From Desulfatitalea alkaliphila (GTDB lineage Bacteria > Desulfobacterota > Desulfobacteria > Desulfobacterales > Desulfosarcinaceae): a DNA stretch of 48,598 nt. Location of the stretch: positions 1 through 48,598 of the forward strand of contig NZ_JALJRB010000033.1 of assembly GCF_022968795.1 (NCBI RefSeq). Direction: 5' to 3'. A model generated the notes under the pieces. That model had not been told where the DNA came from. It did no database searches and was given only the letters and a program-made list of their open reading frames with translations. This document shows, in pieces, positions 41,916 to 48,573 of this stretch. A program made the position numbers and the translations under genes. The first letter of the stretch is position 1; the number at the start of each line of letters is the position of its first letter.

Positions 41916-41995
41916 AAAATCAGCCCTCCCCCTTGCCCGACCCACGGCAAACGCACCTTGCCTGTCGGTCGCGCAATGATCGGATGGCTGATTTT
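41916..41995. other. Structured element: three nested inverted repeats
   Basis: Directly after the oxidoreductase stop, AAAATCAGCC (41916-41925) pairs with GGCTGATTTT (41986-41995). Inside it CCGAC/GTCGG (41937-41941 / 41964-41968) encloses GGCAA/TTGCC (41946-41950 / 41958-41962). A-rich on the left and T-rich on the right, it could be a large bidirectional terminator or a small structured RNA. Confidence 0.5.
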
Positions 41996-42058
41996 CAGCA
42001 GCGAAACGGCCCATCCCATCCGGACATCAAACCGCCCACATGGATGGCACTCGAACAA

Positions 42059-42079
42059 TATCGGCCCGCCGGGCCGATA
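42059..42079 (-). terminator. Hairpin terminator behind the Sec glutaredoxin-like gene
   Basis: Perfect 9-bp stem TATCGGCCC-GCC-GGGCCGATA followed on the minus strand by TTGTT, 12 bases past the stop of the selenoprotein gene. Confidence 0.6.
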
Positions 42080-42091
42080 AGATCAAACCCC

Positions 42092-42298
42092 TCAGGAGCC
42101 GCCCTTGTACCCCACACTCACCGCACCGCCGTCCACAATCACCGGCACCCGGCGCTTCCCATCGGAAAGCTTGAGCATCTCCTCCAGCTTGTCCGCCTCC
42201 GCCTTGACATCGATATAGCGATGTCCTTCATGGGCCGCACGGGCCCTGTCCGTATGGGGTCACCCCACCTTCCCGTAAATAACCACCTTGTCCGTCAT
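42092..42298 (-). CDS. Selenocysteine-containing glutaredoxin-like protein (UXX-star type)
   Basis: A 68-residue protein if the in-frame UGA at 42262-42260 is read as selenocysteine: MTDKVVIYGKVG-U-PHT, then YIDVKAEADKLEEMLKLSDG, RVPVIVDGG and a GYKGGS end. This is the layout of small thioredoxin-fold proteins with UxxT or UxxC instead of CxxC. Evidence that the gene is real: a GGAGGTGA ribosome site 6 bases before ATG 42298, conserved protein sense on both sides of the UGA, a normal TGA stop at 42094-42092, a hairpin with loop 18-22 bases past the UGA, and a terminator behind the gene. It is next to another UGA-containing redox gene. A pseudogene reading is less likely. The protein would need SelA/B/C/D, which are not in the window. 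Confidence 0.85.
42232..42246 (-). promoter_or_regulatory. Candidate bacterial SECIS hairpin of the UXX-star gene
   Basis: GGGCC (42246-42242), loop CGTGC, GGCCC (42236-42232) on the minus strand. The loop starts 19 bases after the UGA, in the window used by SelB in known cases, and contains a GU. The stem is short (5 bp), so the match is tentative. Confidence 0.5.
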
Positions 42299-42420
42299 CT
42301 TCTTCACCTCCAAAATTTCAAATGGTTGAAAAGCCGTTAACAGTTTCCACCGCCTCGGTGAAAAACCGCCTGACCTTCGGCCACCGGCAACTAGTTCCCG
42401 CCGCCACCCCCCCCACACAC

Positions 42421-42510
42421 ATCTAAACGACAGAATTCATTAACTTAAAACTTAACACTTAAAACTTAAAACTGGGCCCGCCAGGGCCCTAAAACCGGCC
42501 CGCCAGGGCC
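42421..42510 (-). repeat. Heptamer repeat element copy D with double hairpin (Sec-peroxiredoxin 3' end)
   Basis: The core at 42442-42473 is identical to copies B and F. To its right lie two GC hairpins, GGGCCC-GCCA-GGGCCC (42474-42489) and GGCCC-GCCA-GGGCC (42497-42510). The stop codon of the Sec-peroxiredoxin sits at the base of the first and its last codons lie in the second. Read on the minus strand it is hairpin plus T-rich tail, like a terminator. Confidence 0.85.
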
Positions 42511-42959
42511 CCCCACACCAACGGCATCGTCTCCTTGGGACTGATCTTGTACCACGCCCCCTCCACACGCCCCTCGGCATCGATCAAAAACGCCGAGCGG
42601 ACGATCCCCATGAAGGTCTTGCCGTACATCTTCTTTTCGCCCCACACACCGTAGGCCTCCGCAATCTTGTGGTCCGCATCGGACAACAGCGGGAACCCGA
42701 GGCCATGCTTCTCATCGAACTTCTTCTGCTGTTCCGGCGCATCGGGGCTGATCCCCACCGCCGCCACCCCCATGGTCCGCAATCGGGGCAGTGCGTCCCG
42801 CACCGCCTGGGCCTGGGTGGTTCACCCCCCGGTGTTGGCCTTGGGGTAGAAATAGAGCAACAGCTTGCCGCCAGCGTAGTCCGCCAGCCGCACGACGCGG
42901 CCCGCCTGATCCGGGGCCTGGAAAGGCGGTGCCGCATCTCCTGCCTTCAGTTGAGTCAT
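42489..42959 (-). CDS. Selenocysteine peroxiredoxin, Bcp/PrxQ type
   Basis: Thiol peroxidase of 156 residues when the in-frame UGA at 42824-42822 is read as Sec. The product starts MTQLKAGDAAPPFQAPDQAG, reaches LLLYFYPKANTGG, then U46 at the exact place of the peroxidatic Cys in the PxxxTxxC motif, and continues TTQAQAVRDALPRL and AVGISPDAPEQQKKF, all in normal Bcp order. The usual second Cys five residues on is Gln, so it is a 1-Sec type that needs an outside reductant. The start ATG 42959 has GAGGAGA upstream. A 9-bp hairpin follows the UGA. Its C-terminus (GALAGRF) is encoded by a hairpin of repeat copy D and is not family-like. Confidence 0.88.
42787..42807 (-). promoter_or_regulatory. 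Candidate bacterial SECIS hairpin of the Sec-peroxiredoxin
   Basis: Minus-strand stem of 9 bp with one G-U pair: GGCGGTGCG (42807-42799), loop GGA, CGCACTGCC (42795-42787). The loop begins 24 bases after the UGA and holds GG, as expected of SelB-binding hairpins. Confidence 0.65.
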
Positions 42960-43066
42960 GGCGCATCTCCTCGATATTTGTTATGGTCGGAAGAACGGTT
43001 CATTGCAGTGGAAAAATGGCGTCGCGAAACCGATTGTCAACCCAGCACCCGACAAGGGAGGAAGCA

Positions 43067-43846
43067 ATGCCCACGCGCATCATCGACCTGGCTGTGGCCA
43101 TCGAAGACGGCCTGCCCAGCGATCCCGAAAAAATGATCCCGCACATCGATTACACCGATCACGCCACGGGCGCCGCCCAGATGACCGAGTACTTCCCCGG
43201 TCTGCAACCCGAACAGCTGCCTGCCGGCCTGGGCTGGGCCGTGGAATCGATCCAGCTCACCACCCACTCCGGCACCCACCTGGACGCCCCGTATCACTAC
43301 CACCCCACCATGGACAAGGGCGCCCCGGCCCTGACCATCGACCAAATCCCGCTGGAATGGTGCTTCCAGGACGGCGTGCTGCTCGACTTCAGCCACAAAG
43401 CCGACGGCGAAGCCATCAGCGCCCAAGACGTGGCCACCGAACTCGAGCGCATCGACTACACTCTCAAACCCCTGGACATCGTCCTGGTGCGCACCGGCGC
43501 CGACGCTTTCTGGGGCCGCCCCGAATACCTGATCAAAGGCGCCGGCATGACCCGCGAATCGACCCTCTACCTGCTGGAACGCGGCATCAAAGTAGTGGGC
43601 ATCGACGCCTGGTCCTGGGACCGCCCGCTGCCCTTCCTGGCCCGCCAATTCCAAGCCGAAGGCGATCCATCCATCATCTGGGAAGCCCATTTCGCCGGCA
43701 TCGAACAAGGCTACTGCCACATGGAAAAAATGGCCAACCTGCACCACATCCCCCGCCCCCACACCTTCAAAGTGGCCTGCTTCCCCATCAAAATCAAAAA
43801 TGCCTCCGCAGCTTGGGCCCGCCCGGTCGCCATTGTAGCCGAATAA
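43067..43846 (+). CDS. Cyclase-family metal-dependent hydrolase (kynurenine formamidase-like)
   Basis: The 259-residue product contains the family signature HSGTHLDAPYHYH (HxGTHxDxPxH), which binds zinc or manganese, and a swivelling beta-barrel layout. Family members hydrolyse formylkynurenine, isatin or other amides and lactones; the substrate here is unknown. A GGGAGGAAG site precedes ATG 43067. It is divergent from the Sec-peroxiredoxin (107 bases apart) and convergent with miaA. Repeat element E follows its stop. Confidence 0.85.
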   Translation: MPTRIIDLAVAIEDGLPSDPEKMIPHIDYTDHATGAAQMTEYFPGLQPEQLPAGLGWAVESIQLTTHSGTHLDAPYHYHPTMDKGAPALTIDQIPLEWCFQDGVLLDFSHKADGEAISAQDVATELERIDYTLKPLDIVLVRTGADAFWGRPEYLIKGAGMTRESTLYLLERGIKVVGIDAWSWDRPLPFLARQFQAEGDPSIIWEAHFAGIEQGYCHMEKMANLHHIPRPHTFKVACFPIKIKNASAAWARPVAIVAE

Positions 43847-43855
43847 CGCAAACGA

Positions 43856-43931
43856 GCCCGCCCTGGCGGGCCAGTTTTAAGTTTAGGGCCCTGTGGGCCA
43901 GTTTTAAGTTTTAAGTGTTAAGTTTTAAGTT
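43856..43931 (+). repeat. Heptamer repeat element copy E with double hairpin (cyclase 3' end)
   Basis: Two hairpins, GCCCGCC/GGCGGGC (43856-43871) with a short partial tail, and GGCCC/GGGCC (43887-43899), precede the 32-base core at 43900-43931, identical to copy A. It lies 9 bases past the cyclase stop and should end that transcript. Copy E and copy F face each other across a 136-base spacer with a AAC-rich tract. Confidence 0.88.
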
Positions 43932-43990
43932 AATGAATTCTATCTATTATATGTGTGTGGGGTGTGTTGGATTTTGGCTGGGTGACCAAA

Positions 43991-44046
43991 GAACCAACCC
44001 AATGAACACCATGAACCCAACAAACTCAATAAACCCAACAAACCCA
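43991..44046. repeat. Degenerate AAC-rich tract between copies E and F
   Basis: Loose repeats of AACCCAACAAAC and AATAAACCC units, similar in make-up and place to the tract at 34485-34552. Confidence 0.65.
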
Positions 44047-44047
44047 T

Positions 44048-44114
44048 CTAACCGCCAGAATTCCTTCAACTTAAAACTTAACACTTAAAACTTAAAACTG
44101 GGCCCGATAGGGCC
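44048..44114 (-). repeat. Heptamer repeat element copy F with hairpin (miaA 3' end)
   Basis: Flank CTAACCGCCAGAATTCC, core 44068-44099 identical to copies B and D, hairpin GGCCC-GATA-GGGCC (44101-44114). It encodes the last residues and the stop codon of miaA on the minus strand. Confidence 0.9.
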
Positions 44115-44963
44115 AACCCACCGCACCTCCGGATCGGCCCGAAACCAAGTAATTTGCCGCTTCGCATACCGCCGATGATCCCGTTTCAAACTGCGTACCG
44201 CCTCTTCCCAATCCAGGCGCCCCTGGATGTAATCCACCATGTGGCGGTAGCCCAGGGACTGCATGGACTTGAGCCGGGGGTCGTAGCCCCGCGCCAGCAG
44301 GCCGCGCACTTCGTCCAGCAGGCCCTCGGCCAGCATGGCGTCCACGCGCCGGTCGATGCGCGCGTAGAGCTGCTCGCGGGGCAGTTCCAGGCCGATGGTC
44401 AGTACGCGGTAGCGGGGCCGACGGAACCCATGGCGGCGATGGTGCTCGCTGATGGGGTGGCCCGTCTCGGTGACCACTTCCAGGGCGCGCACAATACGAT
44501 AGGCGTCGTTGGGATGGATACGCTCGGCGGCCGCCGGGTCCAGGGCCGCCAGGCGGGCGTGCAGGGCGGCGGCCCCTTCCTGGTCCAGTTGGGCCTGCAA
44601 CCGCCGCCGCAGTGCGCTGTCGGCGGGCGGCGCGTCGAACAGGCCGTACACCAGGGCCCGGATATAAAGACCGGTGCCGCCCACCACCACCGGCACGATC
44701 CCCTCGGCCTTCAATTGCCGCACCACGTCATCGGCCCGGCGCGCATAGGCCGCGGCATCGAAAGGTTGGTCCGGATCGACGATGTCCACCATATAATGGA
44801 CCACCGCCGCCTGCTCCTCGGCGGTGGGCTTGGCGGTGCCGATATCCATCCCGCGATAGATCTGCATGGAATCGGCCCCCACGATCCGGCCGCCGACGCG
44901 GCGGGCCAAATCGATGCCGAAGGCGGTCTTGCCCACTCCCGTCGGCCCGCACACCACCAGCAT
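44085..44963 (-). CDS. miaA: tRNA dimethylallyltransferase
   Basis: Adds an isopentenyl group to A37 of tRNAs that read UNN codons. The 292-residue product starts MLVVCGPTGVGKTAFG with the P-loop, then ADSMQIYRGMDIGTAKPT (DSxQ motif), GGTGLYIRALVYG and the C-terminal KRDHRRYAKRQITWFR segment. The usual start would lie a few residues upstream; ATG 44963 has no clear site, and TTG 44979 with GGGGGA upstream is an alternative. The gene overlaps or abuts the ferritin-like gene. Its last residues (GPIGPSFKF and stop) come from repeat copy F, so the C-terminus is replaced and slightly short. Confidence 0.9.
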   Translation of the reverse strand: MLVVCGPTGVGKTAFGIDLARRVGGRIVGADSMQIYRGMDIGTAKPTAEEQAAVVHYMVDIVDPDQPFDAAAYARRADDVVRQLKAEGIVPVVVGGTGLYIRALVYGLFDAPPADSALRRRLQAQLDQEGAAALHARLAALDPAAAERIHPNDAYRIVRALEVVTETGHPISEHHRRHGFRRPRYRVLTIGLELPREQLYARIDRRVDAMLAEGLLDEVRGLLARGYDPRLKSMQSLGYRHMVDYIQGRLDWEEAVRSLKRDHRRYAKRQITWFRADPEVRWVGPIGPSFKF

Positions 44964-44977
44964 GTCGTGGTCGAAGA

Positions 44978-45445
44978 TCAATCCCCCATTTCGGCCATGA
45001 AATCGTCGTACATGGTCTCCAGCGACAACTTGTGCTTGGCCTCCTCCTGGCACAGCATCTTGAACACCTTCTTCTGCGCGTCCGTCTCGGCGTTGGCCAA
45101 CATCTCGTTGTAGAGGCGCAAGGCGTTCTCCTCCCGCTTCATGGCCAGCATCAACAGTTCGTTGTAGCCCATGCCCGGATGGTAGGTCACATCCTCCACA
45201 TAATCGCTGCGCTTGATATCGGTGATCCACTTGAACTTGTAGTCGTCCAGCTGCGCCCCCACTTGCCCGGCCTTCAGATCCTCCAGCAGGCGCTGATGCT
45301 TGCGCTCCTGCTCGGCGAACTCCAGCAGCATCTGCTTCTTGCCGGAAAAACGCTCCTGGCCGCTGATGCCGGTGTAAAAGTCAGCCGCCTCTTTCTCCTT
45401 CTCGATGGCAAAGTCGATGATGTCGTCCAAATTCTTGAAATCCAT
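44978..45445 (-). CDS. Ferritin-like diiron protein (rubrerythrin-type, no rubredoxin domain)
   Basis: The 155-residue four-helix protein carries diiron ligands in EKEKEAADFY, FAEQERKHQRLL (ExxH), KREENALRLY and CQEEAKHKLSLE (ExxH). No CxxC rubredoxin knuckle follows, so it belongs to the erythrin-like set. Such proteins reduce peroxide or store iron in anaerobes. AAAGGATGGAGA precedes the ATG. It is cotranscribed with miaA, with a gap of at most 14 bases, an odd pairing. Confidence 0.88.
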   Translation of the reverse strand: MDFKNLDDIIDFAIEKEKEAADFYTGISGQERFSGKKQMLLEFAEQERKHQRLLEDLKAGQVGAQLDDYKFKWITDIKRSDYVEDVTYHPGMGYNELLMLAMKREENALRLYNEMLANAETDAQKKVFKMLCQEEAKHKLSLETMYDDFMAEMGD

Positions 45446-45580
45446 TCTCCATCCTTTCTATCTGCGCAGCAGCGCTGCCCCTATGCCGGCCGTCATCGAT
45501 ACGCTCATTGTCGCAACGGCCACTGCCCTCACAATGGTGTGGCCCGATCATAACCGCTATTCGGCACAGGTCAATAAATT

Positions 45581-45608
45581 TTGTTTTGCACCCGCTTTCA
45601 TGTATAAT
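45581..45608 (+). promoter_or_regulatory. Putative sigma-70 promoter of the two-component operon
   Basis: TTGTTT (45581-45586), 16-base spacer, consensus TATAAT (45603-45608) in an AT-rich patch 117 bases before the kinase ATG. The rest of the 279-base divergent gap shows no gene. Confidence 0.5.
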
Positions 45609-45724
45609 CAGCGCAAGCAACAACAACCATCAACACTGCGCCATCGTCCGTTTAGATCGAGGATTCAAAACCCTTACCCGAGCGAATTCCGATGCGCCGT
45701 CGACATACTGAAAGGGACCACCTA

Positions 45725-47161
45725 ATGAGAATCGCCATCGTCGGATGCGGCGACCGTTGCGTCCGCCTCATGGAACTGATCGCACAGCATGACTTCCAGG
45801 AGATCGATCCGCGCATCATCATGGTGGCGGATCTGGACCAACAAGCCCCCGGCATGGTCCTGGCCCGTGAAAAAGGCATCGCCACCACCACCGAATACGG
45901 CAACCTGTTGCAGCGCGAGGACATCGACCTGATCATCGAGCTCACCGCCCGGGAAGAGGTGTTCAACGATCTGCTGCAACGCAAACGGCCGGAGGTGCGC
46001 ATCATTTCGGCCCAGACCATCCGGCTTTTCTGGGAGCTCTCCTACCTGTCCGACCTGCACAAACAGACCCGCCGCGAGCTGCAGGACACGCGGGCCAAGT
46101 GCAAACTGATCCTGGACGAGCTGATTCAGGAGGAGGTGATGATCATCAACCGCGACTACCGCATCGCGGACATCAACCGCCACCTGCTCAATAAGCTGGG
46201 CCTGCGGCGGGAAGAGGCCATCGGCCACCACTGCTATGAGATCACCCACCACCGGGACACCCCCTGCTCCGGCGAAAACCACCCCTGCCCCCTGGTGCAG
46301 ACCCTGGAAACGGGGAAACCCTCCCAGACCACCCATGTGCATCTGGACAAGGAGAACCGGGAGCTGATCTACGCCATCAGCACCTATCCCATTATCGAGA
46401 ACCACACGGTCACCGGGGCCATCGAAATCGCCCGTGACATCACCCGCGAAATCAACATGCAAAAGACGCTCATGGAGCAGGACAAACTGGCCTCCATCGG
46501 GCGGTTGTCGGCCGGCGTAGCCCACGAAATCAACAACCCCCTGACCACCATCCTCACCTCCACCATGCTGCTGCAGGAGGACCTGGCCGAGGAAGATCCG
46601 GCCCGCGAGGAGCTGCAAACCATCGCCAACGAAACCCTGCGCTGCCGCAAAATCGTCACCAGCCTGCTGGATTTCGCGCGGCAGAACAAACCGCAGAAAA
46701 GCATGGCCAATGTCAACGGCATCGTGACCGAAACCATCCTGCTGACCCACAAACAGGCCGCCTTCAAGGATATTACGGTCAGCTCCCAGCTGGCGCCCCG
46801 GCTGCCCGACCAGATGGTGGACAAGGGGCAGCTCGAGCAGGCCCTGATCAACCTGATCCTCAACGCCGTCGAATCCACCCCCGAAGGGGGCGCCATCAGC
46901 ATCACCACCGCCTTCCAACCCTCCATCAAGGCGGTGCAAATCGATGTGGCCGACACCGGCAAGGGCATCCCCCAGGAAGACCTGGACAAGATCTTCGAAC
47001 CGTTCTTCACCACCCGCGAGACCGGCACCGGTCTGGGATTGGCCATCACCCACGGCATCATCCAGCAACACGGCGGCTCCATCGAGGTGGAGAGCAAAAG
47101 GGGGCACGGGACCCGTTTTTCCATCTATTTACCATTGAACCAGAACAACGACCCGGCATGA
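45725..47161 (+). CDS. Sensor histidine kinase with N-terminal Rossmann domain (Rossmann-PAS-HisKA-HATPase)
   Basis: The 478-residue soluble kinase begins MRIAIVGCGDRC and continues as an NAD(P)-binding-like Rossmann fold (1-100: IIMVADLD, TEYGNLLQREDIDLIIELT). A helical linker and a PAS domain (about 130-240) follow; the PAS has cysteines C170, C181 and C188 that could hold a metal or haem. Next come the H-box GVAHEINNPLTT with H267, and the HATPase domain (NLILNAVEST, DTGKGIP, GTGLGLA). There are no membrane helices. GAAAGGGA precedes the ATG. It overlaps the regulator by ATGA. A cytosolic signal such as NAD(H) state, metal or a sugar nucleotide is plausible. Confidence 0.9.
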   Translation: MRIAIVGCGDRCVRLMELIAQHDFQEIDPRIIMVADLDQQAPGMVLAREKGIATTTEYGNLLQREDIDLIIELTAREEVFNDLLQRKRPEVRIISAQTIRLFWELSYLSDLHKQTRRELQDTRAKCKLILDELIQEEVMIINRDYRIADINRHLLNKLGLRREEAIGHHCYEITHHRDTPCSGENHPCPLVQTLETGKPSQTTHVHLDKENRELIYAISTYPIIENHTVTGAIEIARDITREINMQKTLMEQDKLASIGRLSAGVAHEINNPLTTILTSTMLLQEDLAEEDPAREELQTIANETLRCRKIVTSLLDFARQNKPQKSMANVNGIVTETILLTHKQAAFKDITVSSQLAPRLPDQMVDKGQLEQALINLILNAVESTPEGGAISITTAFQPSIKAVQIDVADTGKGIPQEDLDKIFEPFFTTRETGTGLGLAITHGIIQQHGGSIEVESKRGHGTRFSIYLPLNQNNDPA

Positions 47162-48573
47162 GCCAAACGCCCGCAACCGTGCTCGTGGTGGACGACGAGC
47201 CCCCCATCTGCGAAAACTGCCGCAAGATCCTCACCCGCGCCGGTCACACCGTGGCCTGCGCCTACAACGGCCAGGACGCCCTGGCGCGCATGACCGACCA
47301 AACCTTCGATGTGGTGGTCACCGACCTGAAAATGAGCCGCCTGGGAGGCATGGAGCTGCTGCGGCGGGTCAAGGCCGCCTCCCCCGACACCATGGTCATC
47401 GTGATCACCGGCTACTCCACCGTCTCATCGGCCGTGGAGGTGATGAAGCTGGGCGCCTTCGACTACCTGCCCAAGCCCTTCACCCCCGATGAGCTGCGCG
47501 CCGTGGTGGCCCAGGCCGTGCAGGCGCGCCAGACCCTGCGCCAGAACCGGCGCCTGGTGCAGGAAGGACCGCGCCGCCGCCCGACCGTGCACCAGTTGGT
47601 GGGCGGCAGCGCCAAAATGAAAAAAGTGGTGGAAATGATCGCCAAGGTGGCGCCCACCGACGCCACCGTCCTGATCACCGGCGAAAGCGGCACCGGCAAG
47701 GAGCTGGTCGCGCGGGCGCTGCACGCCAACAGCCGGCGCAGCGAAAAGGTCTTTTTCGCCGTCGATTGCGGCACCCTCTCCGGCAACCTGCTGGAAAGCG
47801 AGCTGTTCGGCCACGCCAAGGGAGCCTTCACCGGTGCCCACAAAGAAAAGGAAGGCATCTTCCAGCGGGCCGACGGCGGCACCGTCTTTCTCGACGAAAT
47901 CGGCAACATCGACCTGGAAGTGCAGGGCAAGCTGCTCCGTTTCCTGGAAAGCCGCGAATTCCTGTCCATCGGTCACACCACCCCCCGCAAAGTGGACATC
48001 CGCCTGATCCTGGCCACCAACCAGAACCTGGAAGAAATGGTGGCCGCCGGCCGCTTCCGCCACGACTTCTACTACCGCATCTACGTCTACCCCATCTTTC
48101 TGCCGCCCCTGCGGGAACGGCGCGAGGACATCCTGCCCATCGCCTACCACTTCGTCGCCCAGTTCGCCCGCCAGATGGAAAAACCCATCCGCGGCTTCGC
48201 CGAAGCGGCCGTCCAACACCTGGTCCAACAAGAGTGGCCCGGCAACGTGCGCCAACTGCGCAACGCCGTCGAGCGCGCCGTGATTCACAGCGAAACCGAC
48301 ACCATCACCGTCCGTGACCTCACCTTCGCCGACACCAACAGCGACCTGACCACCCTCATGACCCACGTCCCCGCCACCAACGAGGAACTGGTGCAACTCA
48401 AAAAAGAGATCCGCAGCAAAGCGGTCCTGGCCATCGAAAAAAACTTCCTGCTCCACGCCCTCAACGAAAACAATTGGAACATCACCCAAGCCGCCCGCCA
48501 AACCGGCCTCAAACGCACCAATTTCCAAAACATGATGCGCAAACACCACCTGAAAAAACCCAAAACCCCCTGA
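47158..48573 (+). CDS. NtrC-family sigma-54-dependent response regulator
   Basis: Partner of the kinase just upstream. The 471-residue product has a receiver domain (acidic DDE at 12-14, phospho-acceptor D56, K106), an AAA+ domain with Walker A GESGTGKE (175-182), the sigma-54-contacting GAFTGA (222-227) and the LDEIGN Walker B, and a Fis-type helix-turn-helix at the C-terminus (NWNITQAARQTGLKRTNFQN). All parts are intact, so it should activate a sigma-54 promoter. No clear TGGCAC-N5-TTGC site was found in the window by eye. The remaining 25 bases of the window after the stop contain the start of a GTAGGGGC-like unit. Confidence 0.94.
   Translation: MSQTPATVLVVDDEPPICENCRKILTRAGHTVACAYNGQDALARMTDQTFDVVVTDLKMSRLGGMELLRRVKAASPDTMVIVITGYSTVSSAVEVMKLGAFDYLPKPFTPDELRAVVAQAVQARQTLRQNRRLVQEGPRRRPTVHQLVGGSAKMKKVVEMIAKVAPTDATVLITGESGTGKELVARALHANSRRSEKVFFAVDCGTLSGNLLESELFGHAKGAFTGAHKEKEGIFQRADGGTVFLDEIGNIDLEVQGKLLRFLESREFLSIGHTTPRKVDIRLILATNQNLEEMVAAGRFRHDFYYRIYVYPIFLPPLRERREDILPIAYHFVAQFARQMEKPIRGFAEAAVQHLVQQEWPGNVRQLRNAVERAVIHSETDTITVRDLTFADTNSDLTTLMTHVPATNEELVQLKKEIRSKAVLAIEKNFLLHALNENNWNITQAARQTGLKRTNFQNMMRKHHLKKPKTP

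Noticed and set aside
42489-42803. A 104-residue truncated peroxiredoxin starting MRDALPRL
   Set aside because: It lacks the active site and has no ribosome site; the full gene with Sec at the UGA is better supported.
42489-42959. Peroxiredoxin as a pseudogene with a nonsense mutation
   Set aside because: The UGA is at the catalytic position, followed by a suitable hairpin, and a neighbouring redox gene has the same arrangement; decay would not target that codon twice.
45640-45720. tRNA-like stretch (GATTCAAAACCCTTACCCGAG) before the kinase gene
   Set aside because: It cannot be folded by eye into a cloverleaf with T-loop and acceptor stem.
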